Assembly: GCA_002353525.1 (NCBI GenBank)
Contig: DEJV01000061.1
Coordinates: 33,065-44,229, forward strand
Source of the DNA: Prevotella sp. UBA2739
Lineage (GTDB): Bacteria; Bacteroidota; Bacteroidia; Bacteroidales; Bacteroidaceae
Direction: 5' to 3'
DNA: 11,165 nt
This document shows positions 1-6,246 of the stretch, one piece after another (position 1 is the stretch's first letter; every line of letters begins with the position of its first letter). The notes beneath the pieces were generated by a model. It had not been told where the DNA came from and did no database searches. It saw only the letters and a list, made by a program, of their open reading frames with translations. The position numbers were made by a program, and so were the translations under genes.

Positions 1-512
1 GGGATGGACAGCGAGTAGGCCACCGTCTTGTCGTGTTCCTCGAACGTGTATTCGTAGATGTTCAGATCCAGCCGCTGGTAGAGGTCCTTGAAGAAGATGC
101 GCCCCATATAGTCGCCCTCGCTGATGATGATGGCATTCTCTTCCGACAGTTGGTTCAGGTTGGCAAAGGTGGGGCCGAACATAGGGTGGGTTGACACATA
201 GGGATGGCCGGCCTGTTCGTAAAACTCCTGCAGGTTGGTTTTTACGCTGGCAATATCGCTGATGATGCAGTCGTCTGGGATGAAAGGGATGATCTCCTTG
301 AATGCCGAGATGGTATATTTCAGGGTCACGGCATTGATGACCAGGTTGGGTCGGAACTCTTTGATTTCCTCCAGCTTGGTAAACCGTTGGCAGTTATAGG
401 TAAACCGCATGCGCTTCGGGTCTTTCTCGTAGACGGCCGTCTCATGCTCGAAACTCAGCAGGTCCAGGAAGAAACTTCCCATTTTGCCTGCTCCTAATAC
501 AAGTATCTTCAT
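1..512 (-). CDS. tyrA: Prephenate dehydrogenase, 3' part beyond the window
   Basis: This gene should encode the enzyme that oxidatively decarboxylates prephenate to 4-hydroxyphenylpyruvate, the tyrosine branch, in the cytoplasm with NAD(P). Reading on the minus strand from the ATG at 512, 170 codons are open and the frame runs off the window edge. Visible motifs are an N-terminal Rossmann loop GAGKMG at residues 7-12, DIASVK at 86-91, and THPMFGP at 108-114, which holds the conserved His109 of the prephenate dehydrogenase family. The start is chosen because the Rossmann beta-strand (MKILVLGAG) begins right at this Met. The gene is last in view of a four-gene aromatic operon and follows the DAHP synthase-chorismate mutase gene by 50 bp. 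No chorismate mutase domain is fused to its N-terminus, unlike enteric TyrA. The missing C-terminal half cannot be judged. Confidence 0.93.
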   Translation of the reverse strand, partial: MKILVLGAGKMGSFFLDLLSFEHETAVYEKDPKRMRFTYNCQRFTKLEEIKEFRPNLVINAVTLKYTISAFKEIIPFIPDDCIISDIASVKTNLQEFYEQAGHPYVSTHPMFGPTFANLNQLSEENAIIISEGDYMGRIFFKDLYQRLDLNIYEYTFEEHDKTVAYSLSI

Positions 513-561
513 CTTGGGTGTTGAATGTTGGGTGTTGAATGTTGAATGGTGGGTGGTGATG
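513..561. repeat. Heptamer array filling the DAHPS/CM-tyrA gap
   Basis: The 50-bp gap consists of seven consecutive 7-nt units plus one base. Units include GTTGAAT (three exact copies), GTTGGGT, GGTGGGT and the diverged end units CTTGGGT and GGTGATG. The array separates two genes of one operon, and no promoter or terminator is visible in it. It shares its 7-nt period, but not its sequence, with the other intergenic arrays in the window. Confidence 0.8.
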
Positions 562-562
562 G

Positions 563-1627
563 TTACTTGTTGATAATCTCCATTTGCTGGCGTACCGACT
601 CTTGGTGTACGGCCTCGAACACCGTTTTCACGAAGTCGGTGTCCATCTGGAACAGCGCACCCTGGGCTCCGCGTTTGTCGAGAATCTCGTTGTAGCGGGT
701 AGGCTGCAACACCGTCATGTTGTGCTCTTTCTTGTAGGTACCAATCTCGCGGCATACGCGCATCCGCTTGGCCAGCAGTTCCATCAGTTGGTTGTCCAGA
801 TCGTCAATCTGCTTGCGCAGTTCGTGAATGCCCTCGGTGGTAATCTTCTCGTCGCGAATCACGAGCAGCGACAGGATGTAGTCGAGCACGTCGGGTGTCA
901 CCTGCTGGCGCGCATCGCTCCATGCTTCGTCGGGCTGGCAGTGGCTCTCTACGATCAGTCCGTCGAAGCCCAGGTCCATGGCTTGCTGGCAGAGTGGGGC
1001 AATGAGCTCTCTGCGCCCGCCGATGTGGCTGGGGTCGTTGATGATGGGCAGAGCCGGAATGCGTCGGCGCAGTTCAATGGGAATCTGCCACATGGGCAGG
1101 TTGCGATACATCTTCTTGTCGTAGCTCGAGAATCCGCGATGGATGGCTCCCAGACGTTTGATGCCAGCCTGGTTGAGGCGCTCCAAGGCGCCAATCCATA
1201 GTTCCAAGTCGGGATTGACCGGGTTTTTCACGAACACAGGCATGTCTACCCCCTTCAGTGCATCGGCCAGCGCCTGCATGGCAAAGGGGTTGGCCGAGGT
1301 GCGTGCGCCAATCCACAAGATGTCGATACCATATTTCAGGGCCAGTTCCACGTGCTTGGGTGTAGCCACTTCGGTAGCCACCAGCATGCCCGTTTCGTCC
1401 TTCACGCGTTTCATCCAGGGCAGAGCCTTCTCTCCATTTCCCTCAAAGCCGCCGGGCTTTGTGCGGGGTTTCCACACGCCGGCACGGAAATTGTGACAGC
1501 CTTTCGATGCCAGTTGGCGGGCAGTAGTCATTACTTGTTCTTCGGTCTCAGCCGAACAGGGTCCTGCAATCACGAACGGGCGTTCGTTGTCGCTAGGCAG
1601 TTTCAGTGGTTGCAAATCTAGTTCCAT
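563..1627 (-). CDS. Bifunctional DAHP synthase / chorismate mutase
   Basis: This cytoplasmic enzyme of 354 residues would catalyse two steps of aromatic synthesis: condensation of phosphoenolpyruvate with erythrose 4-phosphate to DAHP, and conversion of chorismate to prephenate. Residues about 15-260 are a type I DAHP synthase/KDO8P-synthase-like barrel with AGPCS (21-25, metal-binding Cys24), RAGVWKPRT (48-56), NDPSH (197-201, His201) and VESH (226-229, Glu227). Residues about 264-354 are an AroQ-type chorismate mutase, with LRKQIDDLD at 270-278 (Arg271) and the RMRVCREIGTYKK helix at 288-300. The mutase is C-terminal, the reverse of the Bacillus fusion, as known for Porphyromonas-type enzymes. 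No ACT domain is seen, so feedback may act through the mutase domain (inference). It lies 81 bp after the aminotransferase gene in the same operon. Confidence 0.95.
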   Translation of the reverse strand: MELDLQPLKLPSDNERPFVIAGPCSAETEEQVMTTARQLASKGCHNFRAGVWKPRTKPGGFEGNGEKALPWMKRVKDETGMLVATEVATPKHVELALKYGIDILWIGARTSANPFAMQALADALKGVDMPVFVKNPVNPDLELWIGALERLNQAGIKRLGAIHRGFSSYDKKMYRNLPMWQIPIELRRRIPALPIINDPSHIGGRRELIAPLCQQAMDLGFDGLIVESHCQPDEAWSDARQQVTPDVLDYILSLLVIRDEKITTEGIHELRKQIDDLDNQLMELLAKRMRVCREIGTYKKEHNMTVLQPTRYNEILDKRGAQGALFQMDTDFVKTVFEAVHQESVRQQMEIINK

Positions 1628-1679
1628 CTTTATATTCTTTTTTAGTTTATTCTGATTTATTCCGGAGGGATTCCTACTT

Positions 1680-1707
1680 CTCCCTTCTCACCTCTCCCTT
1701 CTCACCT
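1680..1707. repeat. CT-rich heptamer array
   Basis: Four 7-nt units alternate as CTCCCTT, CTCACCT, CTCCCTT, CTCACCT, which makes two exact 14-bp copies. The array ends one base before the stop codon of the aminotransferase gene (1709-1711). The CTCACCT word recurs in the large composite elements near 4400-4547 and 7474-7494. The rest of this gap (1628-1679) is AT-rich and shows no recognisable signal. Confidence 0.75.
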
Positions 1708-1708
1708 C

Positions 1709-2875
1709 TTAAGATCTATTCATTTCCTCCACTCTCCGTAGAGCCTCTTTGATTTTTTCTTCCTTGGCACACAGCGAGATGCGGATATATCGCTCGCCAT
1801 TGCTGCCGAAAATGAAACCGGGAGTGATGAAGACGCGCGCCTCGTGCAGCACCCGTTCGGTCAGTTGCTCGGCATTTTCGTAACTCTCGGGAATACGTCC
1901 CCAGAGGAACATGCCCACCTGTGCCGGGTCGAACGTGCATCCCAGCACGCGCATCAGCTGTTCAGCATGTTGCCGTCGTGCGGCATAAGTGTCGATATTG
2001 GCCTGCCGGTGCCAGTCGGGCTCGTTGCGATAGGCCTCTGCAGCAGCCAGCTGAATGGCGCGGAACGTGCCGCTGTCGATATTGCTTTTCACCTTCAGAA
2101 TCCACGAGATGAAGGTGGCGTTAGTGGCACAGAGTCCTACGCGCCAGCCAGGCATGTTGTGGCTTTTCGACATCGAGTTGAACTCTATGCAGCAGTCTTT
2201 GGCTCCGGGCACCTGCAACAGCGACAGTGGCCGCTCGTTCAGAATGAACGAATACGGATTGTCGTTCACCACCACGATGTTCTTCTCGCGGGCAAACTTC
2301 ACCAGTCGTTCGTAGGTCTGCATCTGCGCGTTGGCGCCTGTAGGCATGTTGGGATAGTTGGTCCACATCAGTTTCACGCGGCTCAGGTCCATGCGCTCCA
2401 GCTCGTCGAAGTCGGGCTGCCAGCCATTGTCCTCGCGCAGGTTGTAGTTCACCACCTTTGCTCCCAGCAGTCGGCTGAGCGATGTGTAGGTAGGGTAGCC
2501 CGGGTTGGGCACCAGCACCTCGTCGCCCGGGTTGACAAAGGCCAGTGTGACGTGCAGTATTCCCTCTTTCGAGCCGATGAGTGGTTGTATCTCGGTCTTG
2601 GCATTTAGCTCCACGCCATACCATCGCTGGTAGAAGTCGGTCATCGCCTCACGCAACTCTGGTGTACCCATCGTTGGCTGATAGCCGTGTGTGTCGGCCT
2701 GCCGTGCCACCTCGCACAGCCGTTCAATAGTTTTCTCTGAGGGTGGCATGTCGGGGCTGCCAATAGCCAGGTTGATGACGTCCTTGCCCTCGGCGTTCAT
2801 CTGTGCCACCTCCTTCAGTTTTCTGCTGAAGTAATACTCGCTTACGAGTGATAGTCTTTCTGCTGGTTGTATCAT
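1709..2875 (-). CDS. PLP-dependent class I/II aminotransferase of the aromatic operon
   Basis: This is a 388-residue fold-type I aminotransferase, the usual length for the family. Seen are the PLP aspartate region VVNDNPY (Asp205), the Schiff-base lysine in SMSKSHN (Lys237), and the substrate-carboxylate arginine in ERYIRISL (Arg365). Its place between prephenate dehydratase and DAHP synthase-chorismate mutase suggests transamination of phenylpyruvate and hydroxyphenylpyruvate, or of prephenate. That is inference from context; the closest general family includes LL-diaminopimelate and aspartate aminotransferases. One oddity is that the usual NNPTG loop reads NMPTG, so Met177 stands where the PLP-contacting Asn normally is. 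The start ATG at 2875 gives the expected N-terminus. A heptamer array begins three bases upstream. Confidence 0.9.
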   Translation of the reverse strand: MIQPAERLSLVSEYYFSRKLKEVAQMNAEGKDVINLAIGSPDMPPSEKTIERLCEVARQADTHGYQPTMGTPELREAMTDFYQRWYGVELNAKTEIQPLIGSKEGILHVTLAFVNPGDEVLVPNPGYPTYTSLSRLLGAKVVNYNLREDNGWQPDFDELERMDLSRVKLMWTNYPNMPTGANAQMQTYERLVKFAREKNIVVVNDNPYSFILNERPLSLLQVPGAKDCCIEFNSMSKSHNMPGWRVGLCATNATFISWILKVKSNIDSGTFRAIQLAAAEAYRNEPDWHRQANIDTYAARRQHAEQLMRVLGCTFDPAQVGMFLWGRIPESYENAEQLTERVLHEARVFITPGFIFGSNGERYIRISLCAKEEKIKEALRRVEEMNRS

Positions 2876-2877
2876 AT

Positions 2878-2933
2878 GTCAATTCTTAATTTTCAATTTT
2901 CAATTCTCCATCCTCCATCCTCCATTCTCCATC
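2878..2933. repeat. Eight-unit heptamer array upstream of the aminotransferase gene
   Basis: The stretch divides cleanly into eight 7-nt words: GTCAATT, CTTAATT, two TTCAATT, then CTCCATC-type words (three exact, one CTCCATT). Two word families change over without losing the 7-nt phase. It occupies the leader region of the minus-strand aminotransferase gene inside the operon. Confidence 0.75.
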
Positions 2934-2938
2934 TTCAA

Positions 2939-2985
2939 AGAGCATATGCTCTCCCCCTTCGGGGGAATTGGAGGGGGCTCCAATT
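2939..2985. repeat. Cluster of three perfect inverted repeats
   Basis: Three hairpin-forming segments sit side by side. The first is a 14-bp perfect palindrome centred on CATATG (2939-2952). The second is a C/G hairpin with a UUCG-type loop on the plus strand (2953-2965). The third is an 8-bp stem, AATTGGAG paired with CTCCAATT, around GGGG (2966-2985). No U-tract follows on the minus strand, so this is not a standard terminator. It resembles a repetitive extragenic palindromic element and lies in the pheA-aminotransferase gap, where it could protect mRNA or cause partial termination (inference). Confidence 0.65.
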
Positions 2986-3015
2986 ATCAATTATCAATTA
3001 TCAATTATCAATTCT
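2981..3015. repeat. CAATTAT heptamer array overlapping the pheA stop
   Basis: Four exact CAATTAT units and one CAATTCT follow one another on the plus strand; on the minus strand they read as the TTGATAA family. The array supplies the pheA stop codon (TGA at 3008-3010) and the preceding Asn codon. Confidence 0.85.
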
Positions 3016-3838
3016 CTTTATACTCTCCCAGTATCTTCAGGTCTCTGGTCAACGGTGTGATGGCGTCGATAGCCTGCCGGTAGCGGGTGAGGTCGTTGTA
3101 CATAATATCCACATAGAACAAATACTCCCACTCGTGGCCGATGATGGGCAGCGACTGGATTTTCGTCAGGTTGATTTTGTAGAACGACAAGATAGCCAGC
3201 ACGTGGCTGAGCGAACCCTCCTCGTGAGGCAGCGAGAACACGATGCTCGACTTGTTCGTCTCCGTCAGCGGGCGCATGAAGTCGGCTTTCATCGGGTTGC
3301 ACACCACCAGGAAGCGCGTAAAGTTGTGCTTGTTGTCCTCAATGTGATTCTCCAGCACCTTCAGTCCATACATCTCAGCCGCCGAGGCATTGCAGATGGC
3401 AGCCCATCCGCGGCACTGGTGCTCAGCAATATATTTGGCCGATCCTGCCGTGTCTTCTGCCTCCACATTCTTGAAGTCGGGATGGTTGGCCAGAAACTGC
3501 CGGCATTGCATCAGGGCCACTGGGTGTGAGTGCACCTCGCTGATGGTCTCCCACGAGTCGTCGGGCAGACAGCAGAGGCAATGCGAGATATGCAGTTTGT
3601 GCTCGCCCACCACCGTGGTGCCCGAGTCGCGCAGCAGTTCGTAGTTGTGTAACAGACTGCCGGCAATGGTATTTTCGATGGCCGTCATGCCGATGACAGT
3701 AGGGTCGCGCTTGATGTTCTCATACACCTGCTCGAAAGTTGCGCAGCAGATGAGTTGTATCTGCTCCCCGTCGAAATACTGGTGGGCCGCAATGTCGTGG
3801 AACGACCCCAGGAGTCCTTGTATGGCAATTCGTTTCAT
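3008..3838 (-). CDS. pheA: Prephenate dehydratase with C-terminal ACT domain
   Basis: This 276-residue cytoplasmic protein converts prephenate to phenylpyruvate in phenylalanine synthesis. The catalytic domain (about 3-180) shows GLLGSFHDIAA (8-18), AIENTIAGS (53-61), DTAGSA (129-134) and the family TRF signature at 174-176 within NFTRFLVV. An ACT domain follows (about 197-262), with EEGSLSHVL and NLTKIQSLP. The usual ESRP phenylalanine-contact motif reads QSLP at 228-231. There is no fused chorismate mutase; that activity sits on the DAHP synthase gene downstream. The length matches monofunctional dehydratases. The ATG at 3838 starts directly at the first beta-strand and lies 44 bp after the attenuator's terminator hairpin, so this is the first structural gene controlled by the leader. 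The upstream region is A-rich without a Shine-Dalgarno sequence. Confidence 0.95.
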   Translation of the reverse strand: MKRIAIQGLLGSFHDIAAHQYFDGEQIQLICCATFEQVYENIKRDPTVIGMTAIENTIAGSLLHNYELLRDSGTTVVGEHKLHISHCLCCLPDDSWETISEVHSHPVALMQCRQFLANHPDFKNVEAEDTAGSAKYIAEHQCRGWAAICNASAAEMYGLKVLENHIEDNKHNFTRFLVVCNPMKADFMRPLTETNKSSIVFSLPHEEGSLSHVLAILSFYKINLTKIQSLPIIGHEWEYLFYVDIMYNDLTRYRQAIDAITPLTRDLKILGEYKEN

Positions 3839-3881
3839 ATCTGGTTTTGTTTGTTTTATTCTTATTGAGCTCAGAATCTAC

Positions 3882-3913
3882 AAAAAATCCCGCCTCACTA
3901 TGGTGAAGCGGGA
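3882..3913 (-). terminator. Attenuator terminator upstream of pheA
   Basis: On the minus strand TCCCGCTTCAC (3913-3903) pairs with GTGAGGCGGGA (3898-3888) in an 11-bp stem with one G-U pair and a four-base loop. Six U residues follow (3887-3882). It is a textbook intrinsic terminator, but it lies between the operon promoter and pheA, so it must be conditional. Confidence 0.88.
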
Positions 3914-3983
3914 CTTGATGTATCTTCTCTCTCAGATTACTCTTGTCTATAAGTTGAACTCTACACGCAACTTCCCGCTTCAC
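3903..3983 (-). promoter_or_regulatory. Antiterminator pairing of the aromatic leader
   Basis: GTGAAGCGGGA at 3983-3973, inside the leader-peptide frame, is a perfect 11-nt complement of the 5' arm of the terminator (3913-3903). Forming this stem would block the terminator. A 6-bp hairpin (AAGTTG at 3973-3968 with CAACTT at 3956-3951) lies directly next to it and could stack on it. A ribosome stalled early on the aromatic codons leaves 3983-3973 free, so transcription would read through. A ribosome that reaches the stop codon at 3963-3961 covers the segment, so the terminator would form. The mechanism is inferred from the enteric model; the complementarity is directly visible. Confidence 0.82.
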
Positions 3984-4038
3984 AGTGCCCTGCAAAGTAA
4001 AAGTAAAACCAATAATAGGCTGCGTTTTGATAACTCAT
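3961..4038 (-). CDS. Leader peptide rich in Tyr, Phe and Trp codons
   Basis: A 25-codon frame starts with ATG at 4038-4036 and ends with TAG at 3963-3961. Residues 8-15 read YYWFYFYF, eight aromatic codons in a row, and a further Tyr is at position 3. The peptide should have no function of its own; its translation would sense charged tRNA for Tyr, Phe and Trp, as in the enteric phe and trp leaders. The start lies about 24 nt downstream of the predicted transcription start, after an A-rich stretch typical of Bacteroidetes translation starts. The segment GTGAAGCGGGA, which controls the terminator, is inside codons 19-22 of this frame. All three aromatic amino acids make sense as signals, because the operon encodes the first shikimate enzyme as well as the Phe and Tyr branch enzymes. 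Confidence 0.87.
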   Translation of the reverse strand: MSYQNAAYYWFYFYFAGHCEAGSCV

Positions 4039-4067
4039 AATTTTCTCGTTTTTTATTCAATCGGGTG

Positions 4068-4099
4068 CAAAAGTATAACTTTTCTTTGAACTACACAAA
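4068..4099 (-). promoter_or_regulatory. Promoter of the aromatic operon
   Basis: On the minus strand TTTG (4099-4096), a 20-nt spacer and TACTTTTG (4075-4068) match the Bacteroidetes primary sigma consensus TTTG-N19-21-TAnnTTTG. Transcription should start near 4062, placing the leader ATG about 24 nt downstream. The stretch upstream, 4100-4181, shows no other signal. Confidence 0.82.
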
Positions 4100-4181
4100 C
4101 ATTTTAGAAGAAAATTTTCATTTTTCCTTTCAAAAGCGCCATTATTCGCTAATTGTCGGAGTTTCGTTTGTGGGAGAGGGT

Positions 4182-4569
4182 TTGATAATTGATAATTGAA
4201 AATTGATAATTGATAATTTAGAGGAGAGGGGAGAGGGGGAGAGAGAATAGCCTCGCCTATTGAGAACCTATGAAGTTGGTGTTGACGAAGACAAGGGTAA
4301 TCTCGTACCCACGCACCTCCGCACCTTCGTACCTTCGAATACTTGCAATAGGAGCATATCTCTTGCTTCTTGCTTCTTACTTTCTTGCTTCTTAAGAGAA
4401 TTCTCTCACCTCTCACCTCTGAAATCTATTCTCTTGCTTCTTGCCTCTTACTTTCTTGCTTCTAAAATCTATTCTCTTGCTTCTTGCTTCTTACTCTCTT
4501 GCTTCTTAAGAGTATTCTCTCACCTCTCTCCTCTCTCCTCTCACCTCTTAGTCATCAATTATCAATTTC
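4182..4569 (+). repeat. Composite heptamer-word repeat element, copy 1
   Basis: The element starts with five TTGATAA-type words (4182-4216) and GAGAGGG words (4224-4237). A non-heptad core (4245-4356) includes an octamer run of CGCACCTT type (4304-4335). A long series of 7-nt words (TTGCTTC, TTACTTTC, TATTCTC, TCACCTC, TCTCCTC) follows to 4547, and it ends with words of the opposite TTATCAA orientation. A 43-bp higher-order unit occurs in tandem at 4427-4469 and 4470-4512, with a related copy at 4357-4398. The 30 bases at 4342-4371 recur exactly, inverted, at 7581-7610 in copy 2. The right end overlaps the 3' end of the neighbouring minus-strand gene. No transposase or coding frame of its own is credible. 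Confidence 0.8.
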
Positions 4570-5135
4570 TCATAGATCCCGTTGGTCAGCGCGTTCACCC
4601 TCGTCAGTTCCGGCCAGCGGTCGGTGTTCTTTTGCACAGAATTGCCTATCCGCTTTGTTTTCTCAAAACGATAGCGCGCATTGATGTACCCGTCGTCACC
4701 ATCCTTGGCCAGCACATAGCAGTAAAGCCTGTATTTATAGGAGACGATGTCGCCATTGCGGCGCACGGGAATATTCTCCCACTTCTGCTGCGGAATGACG
4801 CAAGAGAGAATCTTTGCCTTCGGATATTTCGCGGCAAACTCCTTACGGCACAGTTCCTGCAGCTCGCGTGCATCGCTTTCCTTATATAAATTGGTATCGT
4901 ACACGCGCATATACCGATATCCGTCAATATATTTCGCGCCTACTGTGTCGGTGCTCAGCTCGTCGCTGATGGCCTCTACGGTATTATTAACACCTTTTTT
5001 CGCTTTCTTCCAGAAATCGCTCACGGCGCTTTGGATATCCTTGCCCACCTTCCGTGCCTTCTCGCTCTGTGCGCTGGCAGGAGCAGCCAGCAGCAAGCCG
5101 GCCATGAGCATCCCTACAAATCTTTTTCCTTTCAT
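4548..5135 (-). CDS. Small secreted protein of unknown function
   Basis: I do not recognise the family. The 195-residue product begins with a classical signal peptide: basic MKGKR, hydrophobic residues 6-19, and likely cleavage after ASA at 22, before Gln23. A basic stretch with amphipathic character follows (24-50, SEKARKVGKDIQ and FWKKAKKG). The region 70-165 contains several Tyr-rich, probably beta-strand segments (GYRYMRVYDTNLY, SYKYRLYCYVL, ARYRFEK) and Cys96, Cys112 and Cys139. Export to the periplasm or surface is inferred. The last residues (KLIIDD) are encoded by the neighbouring repeat element, so the native C-terminus may have been replaced. The gene is monocistronic in view and divergent from the beta-barrel gene at 5387. 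The ATG at 5135 is supported by the signal peptide. Confidence 0.82.
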   Translation of the reverse strand: MKGKRFVGMLMAGLLLAAPASAQSEKARKVGKDIQSAVSDFWKKAKKGVNNTVEAISDELSTDTVGAKYIDGYRYMRVYDTNLYKESDARELQELCRKEFAAKYPKAKILSCVIPQQKWENIPVRRNGDIVSYKYRLYCYVLAKDGDDGYINARYRFEKTKRIGNSVQKNTDRWPELTRVNALTNGIYEKLIIDD

Positions 5136-5276
5136 GCTTCTTGAGTTTTAAATTACTGATGGACAATTCGTCCACCACTTTTATTTCATTACTATTCTGT
5201 CCTACGAGCAGACGTGCCTCCCGTCGCCACCATGCAGTTGCCACGTGCCACACGCAATCTCCCCACTAGGATGCTG

Positions 5277-5284
5277 CAAAGATA
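5277..5284 (-). promoter_or_regulatory. Possible -7 element for the secreted-protein gene
   Basis: TATCTTTG on the minus strand matches TAnnTTTG exactly. No TTTG is found at the expected distance upstream; only a TTTTA lies 13 nt away. If real, the mRNA has an unusually long leader of about 135 nt, in which I see no clear structure. Confidence 0.45.
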
Positions 5285-5347
5285 TCATTAATTGGTGTAA
5301 AACGGTGCGTCAGAGAGGTTAAATAAAGAAAAAAGAGCGTTAAATAT

Positions 5348-5378
5348 TTTGTGGTTCCGCCCACTTCGCTTAATTTTG
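5348..5378 (+). promoter_or_regulatory. Promoter of the beta-barrel gene, nearly leaderless
   Basis: TTTG (5348-5351), a 19-nt spacer and TAATTTTG (5371-5378) fit the Bacteroidetes consensus. Transcription should begin around 5383-5386, only a few bases before the ATG at 5387. This also argues against the in-frame GTG at 5351 as a start. Confidence 0.75.
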
Positions 5379-5386
5379 TGCTTGCA

Positions 5387-6136
5387 ATGAAGCGCATATT
5401 CATACTCATCACAGCTCTCATGCTGGTCACACTCGTACAGGCACAAGAGGAGACCACGCCCCTGAAATCGACCATCGACACGATTCCAGGAGCCCTTCCT
5501 GTGACAGCCCCTGTCGCTGGCAATGCCCCCGTGGGCCTCTCCCATCCTGTGGGCGTGCCCGTCAGCGTGGCCGACACCCTTCGCCTGCCGCTGCTGAACC
5601 GCTTCGGACAGCTTCCCACCATAGGCATCTATCCGTTGGGGTGGGGAGGATGGTACGACTGGCAGCTGCATCCAGGGCTCAATGTCAACCTCGGAGCCTC
5701 CGTCTTTGCCCAGTTTGGCAAGAACGCATGGCATAAGGGAGCCGGATTCCAGCAGAACATCTCGTTGATGTATGCGCTGCCCGTCACCGACAAGCTGTCG
5801 TTGGCCGTAGGTGGCTATTTCAACAACATCTCGTGGGCGCACGACTCATGGCGCGACGCAGGTGTCAATGCTGTGCTGGGCTATCGCTTTGACGAACATT
5901 GGGAGGCTTATCTCTATGCGCAAAAGTCGTTTGTCAACAAGGCCATGCCCCTGCCGCTCTACGACATCAGTACCATTGGCGACCGCATTGGGGCCGCCGT
6001 GCGCTACAATTTCTCACCCTCGTTCAGCATTCAGGTGTCGGTCGAGAGCCGCAAAGGTCCCGACTGGGCGCATCCCTTCGGCACCCCTTTTGGGCGCGAC
6101 GACTTCAATACCTTCCCCGACAGGAACGCACCCTAG
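5387..6136 (+). CDS. Probable outer-membrane beta-barrel protein, function unknown
   Basis: The 249-residue product has a signal peptide (MKR, then a hydrophobic stretch to about residue 17, likely cleavage after VQA at 19). A Pro/Val/Ala-rich linker of about 25-65 follows. From about 75 onward there are alternating-residue segments with many Gly and aromatic residues (WGGWYDWQLHPGLNVNLGASVFAQFG, spaced in short strands; SLAVGGYFNNISW; AYLYAQKSF; GAAVRYNFSPSFSIQVSVE). This pattern suggests a small outer-membrane beta-barrel, but no named family is recognised. The start at 5387 is chosen over an upstream in-frame GTG because the promoter overlaps the latter and the signal peptide begins here. 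The gene is followed by a heptamer array and an intrinsic terminator, so it is probably transcribed alone. Confidence 0.78.
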   Translation: MKRIFILITALMLVTLVQAQEETTPLKSTIDTIPGALPVTAPVAGNAPVGLSHPVGVPVSVADTLRLPLLNRFGQLPTIGIYPLGWGGWYDWQLHPGLNVNLGASVFAQFGKNAWHKGAGFQQNISLMYALPVTDKLSLAVGGYFNNISWAHDSWRDAGVNAVLGYRFDEHWEAYLYAQKSFVNKAMPLPLYDISTIGDRIGAAVRYNFSPSFSIQVSVESRKGPDWAHPFGTPFGRDDFNTFPDRNAP

Positions 6137-6140
6137 GCAA

Positions 6141-6175
6141 TTGATAATTGACAATTGATAATTGATAATTGAAAT
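6141..6175. repeat. TTGATAA heptamer array after the beta-barrel gene
   Basis: Five consecutive 7-nt words of the TTGATAA family (three exact, plus TTGACAA and TTGAAAT) start four bases after the stop codon and run into the terminator stem. Orientation is the same as at the 3' ends of the other genes. Confidence 0.85.
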
Positions 6176-6198
6176 GAGCCCGATTGGCTCATTTTTTT
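6172..6198 (+). terminator. Intrinsic terminator of the beta-barrel gene
   Basis: AAATGAGCC pairs with GGCTCATTT in a 9-bp stem with a five-base loop, followed by a T-run continuing to 6198. The strand and position fit the gene ending at 6136. Confidence 0.85.
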
Positions 6199-6246
6199 CT
6201 ATATTTTTTCCTGTTTGATGATGCTTTAATGATACTTTAACACAAC

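Noticed and set aside
584..1201. Long plus-strand open frame opposite the DAHP synthase-chorismate mutase gene
   Set aside because: It is antisense to a gene with clear catalytic motifs, has no promoter and no recognisable domain.
1844..2608. 254-codon plus-strand frame opposite the aminotransferase gene
   Set aside because: Its His/Val/Leu-rich composition is that of a shadow frame, and the minus strand carries a complete aminotransferase.
3882..4060. T-box or other metabolite riboswitch upstream of pheA
   Set aside because: No T-box sequence or riboswitch core is visible; the aromatic codon run with overlapping antiterminator explains the leader fully.
4357..4547. CRISPR array
   Set aside because: Units are 7-8 nt, or 43 bp in direct contact without unique spacers, and there are no cas genes.
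4260..4889. Plus-strand frame through the composite repeat and into the secreted-protein gene
   Set aside because: Its first part is repeat translation (Leu/Ser/Cys runs) and the rest is antisense to a protein with a good signal peptide.
5351..5386. GTG start extending the beta-barrel protein by 12 residues
   Set aside because: The extension would overlap the promoter and put residues in front of a normal signal peptide.
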